NCBI GenBank assembly: GCA_008704415.1
Contig: VXIS01000105.1
Span: 62,001-126,000, forward strand
From: Sphaerosporella brunnea
Lineage: Eukaryota; Ascomycota; Pezizomycetes; Pezizales; Pyronemataceae
Direction: 5' to 3'
DNA length: 64,000 bases
Positions 47,836-59,501 of the stretch are shown here, piece by piece. The notes below the pieces were generated by a model. It was given only the letters and a program-made list of their open reading frames with translations, was not told the origin of the DNA and searched no databases. The position numbers were made by a program, and so were the translations under genes. Every line of letters starts with the position of its first letter. The stretch's first letter is position 1.

Positions 47836-50800
47836 CTACTGATCGTCGTCCGCACCCCAGGCGCCAGGCGTGTTCGGGTACGCCCCACCTCTTCCATATC
47901 CACCGCCGATAGCACCAGGAGTAGGTGCTGTATCCGCACCCCAAGCAGCCGGAGTAGGAGCTGAGATGGGGCCCGGGGTCGGCGCACTGGGAGTAGGCGC
48001 AGACATGGCACCGCCGGGAGTGGGAGCCGAGAACTCTTTGCCGTAGGGAGGTGCCATAAATTCGGGCGAGGCGGCGTTGTAGGCACCGGGAGTGCGCGCC
48101 GTAGTGGAGGAGTTGCCGCTGTCTTGGCCCCAAGATTCGAGGCCGGAGGGACGAGCAGGGGTCTTGGATCCTGCATCCCAGGCGCTGCGCTCCGAGTCCG
48201 CGATGTAAGGGGTGCGAGAAGAGGGGTTCCAACTGATGGTTGTTAGCGAGGAATGTAGAAGAAGGGATAAGATGACTTACGCAGGCGTTCTGTTGCCAGA
48301 ATATACCGACCTACCGCCGTCGGCGCCCCAGGCAGGAGTCTTGCCGCCCGAAACGTACGCTGGAGTCCGACCACCCTCGGCGTTCGCCATCCACGCAGGA
48401 GTCCGGTTGCCGCCACCGGCCATCCATGCGGGTGTTCTGCTGCCCGAGTAGTCGATCTGTGGGGTTCGGCTGCCACCGCTCCAACTTGGGGTCGCGCCAC
48501 CGGGCGTTCTGCTGAAACTACTACCACCGTCACCACGGCCGCCTCCAGGCCGGACAAACTCCTGGTAAGTTTTGATAGCACCGGTAATCGAGCTGCATGT
48601 GTGTTAGTAAACTCTCGGTCAGCCTCGGGCTCAAGATGAAACGTACTCTCTGAATCCCAGCTTCATCTTGTCTATTGTGATAGTCTTGCTTTTGGTGTGC
48701 AACTCCACACGCGCAGTCGAATCGGTAGCATCCTTGATGATTCCCAAAAGACCCTTGTACTCTCCCATCCGGACTGTGACAGTCTGACCGATCGTTTTGT
48801 CTCTGCCGCCGACTCTCGCCGGTGGAGGCATCATGTTGCCGCCGCTGGCACCGTTTCTCAGCATGGCCGGGTTCATCTTGGAAAGATCAGGTCCAGTGCT
48901 CTGCTGAACCCGACCACCCTTGGCCACGATAGTCGCGAGGTTGGATGCTCGGCACACAAATACACCAGCATTGTCGTTCATCTCGCGGTTGTGCAGGAAG
49001 ACGAAAGCGCGATAGATGTGCAACACAACTCCGCTGCGGGTGTTTCCGGCGATTTCCTTGACGGTATCTCCAATGCGAATTTCCGAGCCGTTCCGGTCAG
49101 TGGCCACTGCATTGCGCCGAGTGACCTTGTCGACGATCTGAGACGGGATGACAGTGCGAGCATCGCCGTTCTGGTCGAGAACACGGACAGACGCCTTGTC
49201 GACCTTGATGACACATCCCACCGTCAACTGGTCGAGCTGTACCAGGTCGTGTAAATCGTATTTGGACGACGTGGCAAAGCCTCCTTCGGTAGCCTCTCTA
49301 AGATCCTTAGAAAACACGGTGACTTCGTTCATGTCCTCTCCTTCACCAATGACGATCGTGACCTTGTCCTCTACAATCCGGACAACAGTTCCCGATTCGT
49401 CCCGGTATTTGCCACCAGTGACTTTGACCTGGTCTCCCTCTCTGAAGCGTTTCCGTAGTCCCTTGAATGGCACATCGACTCTCTTGCCCTTGAGGTCTCC
49501 CTCAATCACGTCCATGGTGACAACGCCGTTGTGTACGCTGACCGCCTTTCCGACGATACCCTGCTGCTCGCCATCGTACACTTCGACAGTATCACCGACT
49601 TGATAAGTCGATGACGAGGTTTTGAGGGACTGCGCCAGCGCGTTCAAATCGAGAGATTCTGCGCCCTCATCCACGGTAGTCGCAAACTTGGTGACTTCCT
49701 CCAGCGTGGGATTGACGTTCTCAGTAATGATGAGGTTGAGACGGACATCCTTGACCAGATAACCGTCTTCGTACTCCTCGCCGGCGTAGGTAAAGTTCTT
49801 AGAGCCTCCATTGGATGCTGTACCCTTGCTCAAAAGCTTGGAGTGGTTCTTCGTGGCTTCGATTTCGGAAAACAGGCGCTGAGGCGGCCTTCCGACAGCG
49901 GTATTGGACTTGAAGTTGTTCCGCTTCCTCTTCTCGCCGGGTGCTAGAGGGGGGCCGTTTTCTCTTGCTCGGTCCAAGTTGTTTCCATAGTCCAATCGAG
50001 GCACGGCGCGAATGCGCACTTCGAGTCCGTTGGACAGAACGTTCTCCACCTGCGCGAGATCCCCTTGATATTTTCCGCGCTTGAAGCGCACCCATGTGCC
50101 GGGTACAATCTCCGCCGACTTGACGACATTGAGCAGATCGGGCATTTCCTTGATCGGCACAAGGATCTTGGTTCCACGTGGGTACACCATCTGGACACCC
50201 TCTAGCGCCTCCATAACGTCGCTCTGCTTGTAAGCTTCGACATAGATGTAGCCTGGCATGGCCTCGCGCTCGAAAACCGACACAATGGGTAGCGGGTGCT
50301 TGGTGTTCTCGTTCTTTTCCATTCTCTGCCAGATGTTGAAGATGATCTCCTTCTCCTTTCCGACTTTGCACTTGACACCCCAGATGTTCGGATCCTGGAC
50401 GGAAGGTAGCAGCAATCGTCGGGGGACAAGACCGGAGTCAGCGCCGCGGCCTCGTCGGGAACGTCCATGGCGACGGCTCAATTCCTCGGCGATCGCCTCC
50501 ATGTCCTCCGCCTGTCGCTGCTCATTCTGGCGGTCCAACTCGCGATGACGATGTTCCTCACGGTACTCGTGGTGATCGTTCAGTTCCGGCAACTCCTCGT
50601 CGGCAATGAAGCCTTCCTCCTCTTCTTCGTCAACTTCTTCGTCATCGTCATCTACTTCAGCTTCGTCATCGAAAAAGTGGTTAAGCTTGCGGCGGCGCTT
50701 TCTTGCCGGCTGTGATTTCGCGCATTAGTGGGCGGCGAAGGTGAAGACACGCGAGTATATGGGCCATACCACGTCCTCATCCTCCTCCTCTTCTTCTTCC

Positions 50801-50970
50801 TCGTCTTCCTCGTCTTCTTCTTCCTCCTCTTCGTCGACTTCGCCATCTAACGCGTTTGTCGCGGGCTCTCCGTCCTCCTGGGGCTTGTCGCGCGAAGTGT
50901 TCGCATCAGCGTCGAAATCGCCATCGTCCTCCTCAGAGTCGAAATTGTCGTGAATTGGATCTGACGACAT
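47836..50970 (-). CDS. SPT5: Transcription elongation factor Spt5
   Basis: Large subunit of the Spt4-Spt5 (DSIF) complex that clamps RNA polymerase II. Exons 50970-50770, 50709-48647, 48592-48281 and 48232-47836 give 990 aa. The N-terminus is very acidic. The NGN domain starts at WGVKCKVGKEKEIIFNIWQRM and includes GYIYVEAYKQSDVMEAL. Several KOW modules follow: VPGTWVRFKRGKYQGDLAQV, YQVGDTVEVYDGEQQGIVG, REGDQVKVTGGKYRDESG, RIGDTVKEIAG and IGQTVTVRMGEYKGLLG. The C-terminal repeat region has degenerate TPAW-containing units (GNRTPAWMA, GGRTPAYVSG, GGKTPAWGA) and later SAPTP units, probable phosphorylation sites. Intact. Confidence 0.96.
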
Positions 50971-51405
50971 GTCGGCGATGTTCAGAATTTGGTTGTGGCG
51001 TTAGAGATTTGGGGTGTGGTGGTCGCGGTTGTGGTTGTTGTTGTTGGGTGGGTTGTTGGAAGTGGAGGAGCAGCTCTGGTGGTGGTCGAGGTCTTTATGT
51101 TGCTGGCGCGAGGGAAGCTCAGAAGGCGAAGAAGGCGGCACGTCTATTCTACATTTAGCGGCTTGGCAGGTGCGCTCGCTAATGTGAGGCTTGGCAGGAA
51201 TCGCATGATAAGTTGTGATTGATATCACGATTCCCAAAGATAATCCTCGTGGGACAAATTAAATCGACCGTCTTTGAGTTACTTTTGGCAGGGCAAGTCA
51301 AGCCCCGCGCCGCCTGCGGTCCTACAGGTAATTGATCTAGATCGGATCACGACTGAGCACCCATTCAGCACATATTCACGATTGTAGACAAGGTGAGCGG
51401 AATCT
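50971..51405. other. Intergenic region, spt5 promoter and tilS 3' end
   Basis: About 435 bp; promoter of spt5 and 3' UTR of the lysidine synthase gene. No ORF of note. Confidence 0.5.
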
Positions 51406-53061
51406 CTATGTTGGTTTCCTGAATGCAATCTCCCACCTCACCAACCTCCCTTCCGAAATATGGGGTCCCTGTCGATTCATAAGATCGATGCCAAAGCTCG
51501 GTAAGCCCAGTAACAACCAATCCCTCGGACTCGCCCAATCTTCCGACGACTCCTCAAACGCCACCACTGGTACCGTAAACCTAGCATTCGGTCCCAAAGT
51601 CGCCAACTTGTTCATCACAGCTGGCGACCCAACCTGCTCCAGTCGTCCCTTGAGCTGCTTCACATCCCACTTCCCTAAAGGCCGCACCACAATCTTCTTC
51701 ATCTTCTCACTGAGCGATTGGACGCGGATCCACCAACGACCGTCCCAGAGATGCCACTCACTCCACTCTCCCGGTGTAGGGAGAGAAAACCGTATTGTTG
51801 CTTCCGCACGTGAACGCTTAGTGTGCGGCACCCGCCGGAGACACCATACCACCTTGTTGGCGCCTCTGGTCCATGAGAGCCCGGCGGCCGTGAAATTCAC
51901 GTGCTCAGCGGGATTGCGTCCGTAGATGTTGGCCAACACATTGATCATGCTCTTTCTCTTGAGCTTCTTGAGCGGCGTGGCACGTTCTGCGATGAGTGTG
52001 AGGACTTTCAGCATCACCTTAGCACCAGTTGCACCGGGGTGAGCAAGTCCAAGTCCCTTCAGTGACGGCGGCAATATAATGTGTAATGCCCCCGTTGCTT
52101 TATCCACAGTGAGGTCGCAGTCCACTTCTAGTACCTCGCGCGCCTTATTGGTAACAGCAGTATCCAGTGCCGCTACTCGATGTGCCATTTCTAGGAGCGC
52201 AGGTTTCTTCAGCGCCTTGGGGAGCGGTGAAGGTTGTCTGAAGAACAGCAACTGTCGTATCGCATTTCGCTTCGTCAAGCTGGGGTCCGCATTTGTTGGG
52301 TCTTCAAACCACCTCACATCCCCCATTCTACACGTCCGTTTCAACCGTAGCTGCTTGGTCAGACTCTTATCAGCAGTATAACTCCTTTGACGCACCTTAG
52401 AAACGTTAAGAAACGGCCTTCCGACCTCGATCTCATCTGCCCCATATATACCCCAAGCCTCCGGAATACGACTGGTGCTCCTCATTCCCCTCAGCCCCTC
52501 TGCACGCGAGCTACATATCATCCTTAACATCACCGTCTCCGCCAGATCGTCCGAGTGATGTCCCAGCAGTAAATGTCGCACTTCGTTCTTGACGCACGCC
52601 CTGGCCAGCGCTTGATACCGTGCCGTTCTCGCCGCTGTCTCGAAGCCGCCCTGTGGGATCCCAGCACGCCCCCAATCGAGCCTTAGCACATGAGCGTGGA
52701 AGCAATACCGCGTCATGATCTCGGCTACGCGCTGCGCTTCGGCGCTACTTTCAGGTCGCGCTCCGTGATCGACTATAAAGGCGTGTACGGTCATTCCCTC
52801 CGAGTGCGCAAGCGATCTAGCAAGCCACGCAAGGGCCATTGAGTCTACACCGCCGGAGACCGCGATGCCTTATCCAAGTAGATCCGTTAGCAAGGGGTGA
52901 CATTTTTGCGCGGAAGTAGTGGGGAGCCAACCGATCCTCTCAGGAAAACTTCTCCACAACTGAAAGAAGCGACTTCGGAACTCCTCATCCCCAACCACCA
53001 ATTGCGACCATTTCCCGCCGTCGGGGCTGATGAAGCGTCGGATCAGTTTTGGAAACCTCAT
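51406..53061 (-). CDS. tRNA(Ile)-lysidine synthase, TilS-type, probably mitochondrial
   Basis: N-type PP-loop ATPase that converts C34 of tRNA-Ile(CAU) to lysidine, letting it read AUA. Exons 53061-52932 and 52868-51406 give 530 aa. The PP-loop is IAVSGGVDSMALAWLAR, with the intron falling just before it. TilS features after it are FIVDHGARPESSAEA, GFETAARTARYQALARAC, LLLGHHSDDLAETVMLRM and PFLNVSK. In fungi the enzyme serves mitochondrial tRNA; the start MRFPKLIRRFI is basic and hydrophobic, compatible with import. The start was chosen as the ATG nearest the conserved core; a longer N-terminus is possible. Intron 52869-52931 has a GCTAAC branch site. Closely divergent from the SAM carrier gene. 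Confidence 0.88.
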
Positions 53062-53218
53062 GTGTTGTTTATAACATGGCGGGATGCTTGGTGTGTGGGG
53101 GGTGGGGTGGGAGCCGGACGTCGGCAAGCCGAGTTTCAATCCCTGCTCCTTGCCGAAGCCGACCTCATCGGAAAAATAAACCTGGGAATCACACGCTCCC
53201 CCTCCCCCGCTTCTCGAG
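53062..53218. promoter_or_regulatory. Compact divergent promoter, tilS and SAM carrier
   Basis: Only 157 bp separate the two start codons. Both products are expected in mitochondria, so shared control is possible (inference). Confidence 0.5.
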
Positions 53219-54204
53219 ATGGCCCCCGCTCCCATTGCCACCGGAGGCGCCCAGCACCAGAGCTCCCCGCTGGCTTCGCCCTATGTGCGCTCACTAATTG
53301 TGCCTCCCCTCCACCCCCCCCCCGGCAAGTAAGTATCTAATGCTTCGACTGACTCATCCAGGCCGGAGGCTTCGCCGGCACAGCAGTCGACCTCTCCCTC
53401 TACCCTTTGGATACCCTCAAAACACGCCTACAATCCTCCGGGGGCTTCTTCAAAAACGGCGGCTGGAGCGGTGTCTACAAAGGTGTTGGTAGCGTGATCG
53501 CTGGATCTGCACCAGGCGCTGCGCTGTTCTTTGTCTCTTACGAAGGAGTGAAGCGACAGTTCGGTGGAGAGAGTAGAGGGCCGGGTGTACACATGCTTGC
53601 AGCCTCGGTCGGAGAGGTGGCTGCTTGCATGGTCCGCGTACCCACCGAGGTTATAAAGCAGCGAGCACAGGCCTCGCAGTTTGCGAGCTCGTGGGCCGCG
53701 CTGAAACACATCTTCACGGCGAACAATGGCGTGTTGAATGTGGGAAGAGAGTTGTATAGAGGATGGGGTGTTACTGTCATGAGGGAGATCCCGTTTACGG
53801 TTATTCAGTTTCCTTTATGGGAGGGATTCAAGAAGTGGCGGGCGCAGGCGAAGGGTAGCAAGGCGAATCCCGTGGAGAGCGCGCTGTTTGGGAGCTTCAG
53901 TGGAGCCGTTGCTGCCGCGGCTACGACGCCGTTGGATGTGCTCAAGACACGGTTGATGCTGGCAAAACAGGTGGGCTGCACTTCGACTGGGAGAGGTGAG
54001 GGCTAATGTGCGCCGCAGAGACAATCGGCGTTGGCGACGTTCAGGCAGATAGTTGCGGAGGAGGGGACAGGAGCGCTATTCAGAGGTATCATGCCACGAG
54101 TTATCTGGATCTCGATAGGCGGAGCAATCTTCCTGGGTGCATGGGACTTTGCAAATGGAACGCTCGAGAGCCTCAACCGACGGGTTTCGAAAGAACTTGA
54201 ATGA
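53219..54204 (+). CDS. PET8: Mitochondrial S-adenosylmethionine carrier
   Basis: Imports S-adenosylmethionine into mitochondria in exchange for S-adenosylhomocysteine. Exons 53219-53299, 53362-53970 and 54019-54204 give 291 aa, usual for the carrier family. Three solute-carrier repeats carry the signatures [16 protein letters not shown] and [11 protein letters not shown]-carrier pointers are [58 protein letters not shown] and the end [21 protein letters not shown]. The donor at 53300 (GTGCCT) was chosen over a stronger-looking downstream GTAAGT because only it keeps the frame. Confidence 0.93.
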
Positions 54205-54366
54205 AGAAGGGCGGAATCTATAGAGCGTGTGCAATACTAGATAGAACAAGAATGCTTGCTCCCAAACTTTCCTGCACTCAAAATTTTGTTGCCCAGATCT
54301 CTAATGCCAAAGGAAAACCAGAGTGCCAGAACAAAAACCGAATGCCGGTCATGAATGTGTGCGAGG
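54205..54366. other. 3' region of SAM carrier gene
   Basis: Short 3' UTR before the palindromic element. No gene. Confidence 0.4.
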
Positions 54367-54676
54367 TACCGTATTATCTCGGTCGTCAGGCAAGAACTCT
54401 GCCGTGGAAGTATGCTGCATATAGTAACAATGGGCTGCAGGCTCAGCGTGGAGGCGCGGCTGTTGGTGATCGAGATGGAAAACCGACGCTGGAGACAAGG
54501 AGGAGACGGCTGGTGAAGAGAGGACGGTCCCCGGCCGCGCGCAATCTCCACTGCGCGCTGTTTAGGGTTCTTCTCGATCACCAACCGCCGCTCTAGAGCA
54601 CCCTGCGGTCCATTGTTACTACATACAGCATACATCCGCGGCAGAGTTCTTGCCTGCCGACCGAGATAATACGGTA
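54367..54676. mobile_element. Palindromic MITE-like element, copy 2 of TACCGTATTATCTCGG family
   Basis: A 310-bp near-complete foldback. It starts TACCGTATTATCTCGG and ends with its exact reverse complement, with TA on both sides. The inverted arms stay about 88% alike for ~67 bp and again around a GGTTGGTGATCGAGA-like block. The first ~27 bases match the element at 9741-10309 with three differences. No transposase ORF. It inserted 163 bp past the SAM carrier stop. Confidence 0.88.
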
Positions 54677-54839
54677 TCCCTGGCAGTGTCGAAAGCACCC
54701 AATACCACTACGTTACGCCAAAGAGACATCATATAATGAACGGTCCATTGGCCCATCGCCCTCATTGTAATCTCTGTCCAATGTCAACTGACTTGGTGCA
54801 ACGTAGTCGTATTGGACACTGCGAGGGATAAAAGCATTT

Positions 54840-55166
54840 TTTTTGCCAAGTATTCCGAAAATCCACAAGAAGCTCGCAAAGAATTCAGGCAACACCGCAG
54901 CAAGCAAGGCCCCTTTAGTTGGGTCAATTCCGCTTGGGAACTGGCTAGTCCATCTCCTTTTGGAGGAGCTTGGGCCATTTGCTTCTGTGCTTGCAGAGCT
55001 CGTCGCCTTCTGCACTCACTCTCCCTCTGAACAGGCAGTTTCCACTTGGGCTTTGGTCTACGACAAGAAGAGGAACCGCCTCGGCGCCGAGAAAGCGGAC
55101 AAGCTTTCGTACATCTATGTCAACATGCATGTTATTGAGCGTCCACAGACCGAACCAAAGAGCTGA
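54840..55166 (+). pseudogene. hAT-family transposase relic (C-terminal dimerisation part)
   Basis: Two overlapping frames recall the hAT C-terminal domain. Frame 1 has ARKEFRQHRSKQGPFSW; frame 2 has PLGNWLVHLLLEELGPFASVLAELV then SEQAVSTWALVYDKKRNRLG and ADKLSYIYVNM, equal in position to the CERNWSTFxxIHSKKRNRLxxEKADKLVYI block. The tryptophan pair and cysteine of that block are lost, a frameshift joins the two frames and the catalytic N-terminal part is missing. This is a dead fragment next to the MITE, though of a different superfamily. No terminal repeats were found. Confidence 0.6.
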
Positions 55167-55456
55167 TGACCCCTTCAAACTGATGGAACTTGAAAGATAA
55201 TGAGGAGGAACCGGCATGGGCTATTATGAAAGATCAAGAGGCCCGGGCCGGCGCTGGATGCCATGAGGTTCCCCAAACGCAAAAATAAGCCCATCCTCAC
55301 TGGCTCTCACTACCTCGCCTATTTTACTTGAAAGGGTTTAGTTTTGCTATTAATTTGGTTCTATTTCGAAATGTACCGGTAGAAACCCGTATAGGCTCGG
55401 TATCTATGCAAAGATGAAAGCCCGGCCGCTAGTATCGATTCAATTTGTAGGGTCGT
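55167..55456. other. 3' side of rpb10
   Basis: About 290 bp, probably the rpb10 3' UTR and old repeat-derived DNA. No gene. Confidence 0.4.
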
Positions 55457-55832
55457 TCATCGGTTGCGGTTGCGCTCGGCGGGGTTGTAGCTATTGCGAG
55501 GCGTCAGTTCCAGCGCAGACCAGAGTTCGCACAGGAGATGCGCATACCGAAGGAGCTTCTCGATGAGGTCGACATGGGTCATAATCATGCGACGGCAACA
55601 GTAGCGCTTACATCCGAGCTGGTCCATCGCGTCACTGCAGAGTGGTTAACGCACATCGCCAGCCACAAACAGCGAACAAACCCTTCAGAATGACCCTCCT
55701 CCAACAGCTTCAAGTAGCGCTCCCAAAGGTCTCCGACAACCTGCACACCGCGTCAGCAGAGGGGCGCGAGTGGTCGGTGCGAGAGAAAGCTCGTGCCTTG
55801 CCGCAGGAGAAACACCGCACGGGGATAATCAT
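55457..55832 (-). CDS. RPB10: RNA polymerase subunit Rpb10 (ABC10-beta)
   Basis: Small zinc-binding subunit shared by RNA polymerases I, II and III. Exons 55832-55797, 55740-55682 and 55634-55457 give 90 aa. The zinc site is CFSCGK (start [12 protein letters not shown]) plus KRYCCRRM; other hallmarks are [32 protein letters not shown] and [11 protein letters not shown]. The C-terminal tail to RNRNR is longer than in yeast (70 aa). Intron 1 (55741-55796) begins GC, with flank AAG/GC; no GT donor keeps the frame. Intron 2 is 47 nt (55635-55681). No single exon is long enough to stand out as an ORF, so it is easily missed. Confidence 0.93.
55741..55796 (-). other. GC-AG intron of rpb10
   Basis: Starts GCACGA after AAG and ends GTGCAG on the minus strand. 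It joins the invariant CFSCGK to VVGDLW. Confidence 0.8.
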
Positions 55833-56171
55833 GGCTGCTTGTAGGGAAGAGCGAACGCGACGGTTGTTTCACCAGCCGATTGACGAAGCGTCGTGGAGTG
55901 GGGAGGTGCCGCGAGACGTGAAGTAGTTGGAAGTAGGGTGGTGATGTCGCGGGCGGCGGGTCAGACGTGAAGACGTGAATTTCTTCTTCGCCAAAAAAGG
56001 CTTGGCTGTCAGATGGGCCCTCTAGCGTGTTTTCCTGTAACGGCTGTTTCTGAAAAAAAAAATATTCAAGATTTGAATTCCACCAACAGCCACAACAATC
56101 CAAACCGCCCGCTGACACCAGTCCCACCACTCATTCTATCGCGTGCCGAGGCCGCCGCCGACAAACAAATA
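55833..56171. promoter_or_regulatory. Divergent promoter, rpb10 and utp17
   Basis: 339 bp between start codons of two nucleolar/transcription genes. No ORF of note. Confidence 0.5.
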
Positions 56172-59100
56172 ATGTCTTCGTCTTCCGCACCGCGGTCTAC
56201 CGCCGGCGGCGCTTTACCAATAACAACGAAAGAGGCCGATCCGAAATCCAAGAAGAAATCAGCCAGCAAGGTCGCGCCGCCGGAGCTCAATGCTCCCAAG
56301 AAGGCGGACGATGTTGCAAGTCGGGTTGTTGAGAGCACTGCTTCCCCCGCCGGACCGCTCGCCACAATACCAGTCGAGAATCCCGCCGGGGAAGTAAAAA
56401 CCAAGAAAAAAACCTCGAGAGGTGTCAGAGCAGGGAAGAAGAAGGACAAGAACAAGAACGCGGTGGTGGCAGCGAAGGCGGAGGTGAAGGCGAGGGAGGA
56501 ACAAGTTTTGAGCGAGGTTGTAAAGATTCAGAAGCCCGCTGCGTCGTGGAAACTCTCGCCGTTCGTGGGTGGTCGTTATGCCCCATTGGACGCCGTCTTC
56601 ACCAAGGATGAAAGGTGCGCCTCTCCGGTCCTTCGCCCTCGGTTCTTTACTGACGATTCTTCAAAGGCATATGCTTGTTGTTCAGTCGCTCACATTGAAG
56701 ATGTACTCGATCAAAACCTCTTTACTCGTCCGCACAATCTCCATACCCGTCATCGACGCGGCGGAACGAATCACCACTTATTTCTTGGACCCACGAACAG
56801 ATGACCGCGCATATATTGCGACAACAACTTCGTGGTTGTATCTTTACAATCTGTCGACCGGTGAGCAGGTCCAGGCATGGAAGCTGGAGCTGGATGGAGC
56901 ACTTCGCCAAGTCTGCCCTTGTGTGGATCAAGAGTCGCAGAAATCGGAGGTGTTGTTTGCAACGACAAAAATACCCAGTACTGGCTATCGCCTATGGCGT
57001 TTCATGTTGATGGGAGAGGGTAAGGTGAAATATTCCAAGATCTACGACCTTAGAGCCCCTGTGACCGCTCTGCAGTCCCCAGACCCTGAACGGGTTTGCT
57101 TCACTACTGTAAACAGCCTCGTAATCCTCAGTGCCGATCTGGACGATCTTACTGGTAGGCTGCTGTGGAAATCGAGAAAATTCAGGATGAGCCATCCATT
57201 AATGTGCATGGACCTTTTAAGGGTGAATCCTGCCAACAGCAAGAGCAAAGGCAAGAAGGGTTCCCAAAGACGTGTCGACATTGTTGTCGGTGACAGTGTT
57301 GGTGCTATATATGTCTTTCAGGACATGCTCAAAGGTGAAGGGGAAGTTACGCCCAACAAGATGCACTGGCACAGAACAGCGGTTTCTTCGGTGAAATGGG
57401 CGTTGGATGGTGAGTACAAATCTGACGGTACTTGTTAAGTATTACACATGCTGACTAGATTAGGTGCCTATATTGTGTCCGGAGGTTTGGAAACTGTTTT
57501 GGTCCTGTGGCAGCTTGAAACCGGAATCAAACAGTTCGTGCCTCATTTGGGCGCCGCCATTCAGAACATAGTTGTCTCTCCTCGTGGCTCTTCCTATGCT
57601 CTCAGCTTGTCCGACAACTCGGTCATGGTCCTATCGACTTCCGAGTTGAAAGCCAAAGCAAACATTGCCGGAATCCAATCACATGCTCAACTCCGGCCAA
57701 AGAAGTTGATCCGTAACGTCGTGTGTCTTCTCCACCCCACCAAGGCCAACACTCTCCTCCTTGCAACTCCTTCCGACCAACTGGACTCGTCTGCGTCTGC
57801 GCCTTACCTCCAGACCTTCGATACATACACCGACCGGCATGTCACCCGACAAGCACTCGCCCGAACCAATGCCACGGTTATGACGCAAGGTTTATTAGAC
57901 GGCACAGTCGTCGTGGAGCCCGATATCAAGTTCCTGGCTGTCAGCAGCGATGGGCAATGGCTTGCCTCGGTCGATGAATGGGTGCCACCCAAGCCTACTG
58001 AATCACTGGAAGAAGATGAACCAACGCCTCTCGACCCGGAGCCCTCTCAAAAGCGTGAGATATACTTAAAATTCTGGCGCTGGAATGAGCCGCAGAATGA
58101 GTGGGAGCTCGTCACTCGGGTCGACACCCCACACCCTTCTCCCGACGGACTGGGCACCGAGAGCGTCCTTGATCTTATCGCCGCGCCAAACGGCCAAACC
58201 TTCATCACCGTTGGCGGTGACGGCACCGCCAAGATCTGGAAGCCCAAGCTGCGCGTGCGGCCTGGATCCACCGAGACTTCGGTGCTCTGGACCAGCCGTC
58301 GCTCCATCAACTTCACCAAGAAGCATCTCGCCAACGACACCTGGGGCCATGCCGCCTTCTCCACCGATTCTTCCGTCCTTGCGGTGTCGTGCCCTGGCCC
58401 AGGCACAGACTCTTTAGTCCACCTCGTCGATCCCGCCACCGGAACCATCCGGCAAACGCTCGGAGGACTGCAGCTCGGGCGCATATGGGGTCTCGCAATA
58501 CTGGACCGGTATCTAGTCGTGGTGGGCATTCAGAAGCTACTGGTGTGGAACCTGGTACAATCGCGCGTAGAGTGGGAATGTAACATGTACGACATTGAGC
58601 TGACCTTCAGCGCGGCCATCCAATTTGCATTCGACCCGCAAGACACCAGCTTCGCAATCTCGTTCCCCCTCAAAAAAAATAACAAGGCCTTCAGAGTCAT
58701 CGTCTGGACCCGCCCCAAGAACCCGAACCCGGTGTTTGATGAAAGAATTGAGGGTTGCGTCGTCGCTCTCAAGAGTACCGGCTCCGGAAAGGGCTTTGTT
58801 ATCGTTGACGCTCAGGCTAGGGTCCAGTACCTCGCACCCGCACATGAGGCCCATCCTAGCGTTGTCAGCATCTTGTCCAGCGGCCAGGACATCGTTGGGA
58901 CTGAGGAGGAGGCCGCGGCCGGAATGCTCAGCGGAATGTACATCGATGATATTACTGGTGAGGACCACATGGAGATCGATCAGGGAGAAGAGGGCGTCAC
59001 CGAGAAGGTCGTGCCGCGTGAACGCCTCGAGGAGGTCTTTGATGGGTCTGAAAGCCTGCATACCGCGTTTGAGCGAGTAATGGAGTTGTTTGCTAAGAAG

Positions 59101-59208
59101 CCGCTGGGAGAGCATGAGGAGGAAGAGGAAGAGGATACAGATGAAAGTATGCAGGATGATAGTGAGGAGGAGGAAGAGGAAGATGAAGAGGAGGAGGAGG
59201 ATGATTAA
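56172..59208 (+). CDS. UTP17: Utp17/Nan1 (WDR75-like) U3 snoRNP subunit
   Basis: WD40 protein of the t-UTP/UtpA complex in the small-subunit processome; needed for 18S rRNA maturation and linked to rDNA transcription. Exons 56172-56614, 56667-57409 and 57464-59208 give 976 aa. The N-terminal ~120 residues are Lys/Ala-rich and disordered. The first propeller starts WKLSPFVGGRYAPLDAVFTKDERHMLVV, and DIVVGDSVGAIYVFQDML, HRTAVSSVKWALDGAYIVSGGLETVLVLWQL and FITVGGDGTAKIWK mark blades of two propellers. The tail is strongly acidic (Glu/Asp runs over the last ~30 residues). Matches Nan1/WDR75 by blade order and length. Confidence 0.88.
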
Positions 59209-59501
59209 AAGGCGTACACTTTGCGTTTTTTTTGTCGGTTTTTTTGGTCTTTAATATCATCCAGGGGTTTGGCTCGGTAAATAGTCTATAAAAGTTCCCA
59301 AGTTTTGGGGGTTTCCAGGTTCACATTCGCTTCTGTTTGATGATGCCTTTAGGCGAGTGAGAATGTATGACCTGGCGGACCGAAATCCCTCTCGGCCTGG
59401 GAGTGTTTATATAAGGTAATAGACCCCCTCCCGCCCTCCCATCCTCTTCTTTAAGTTTTCGGAAGGGGATAGTAGTGACTAAGGGCCGATTTGAAAGGTG
59501 G
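59209..59501. other. Intergenic region after utp17
   Basis: 3' UTR with T8 and T6 runs at 59227-59245. No gene. Confidence 0.4.

Noticed and set aside
53330..53336. Strong-looking GTAAGTA donor in the SAM carrier gene
   Set aside because: Using it shifts the frame of the first carrier repeat; the weaker donor at 53300 restores RSLIAGGFAG.
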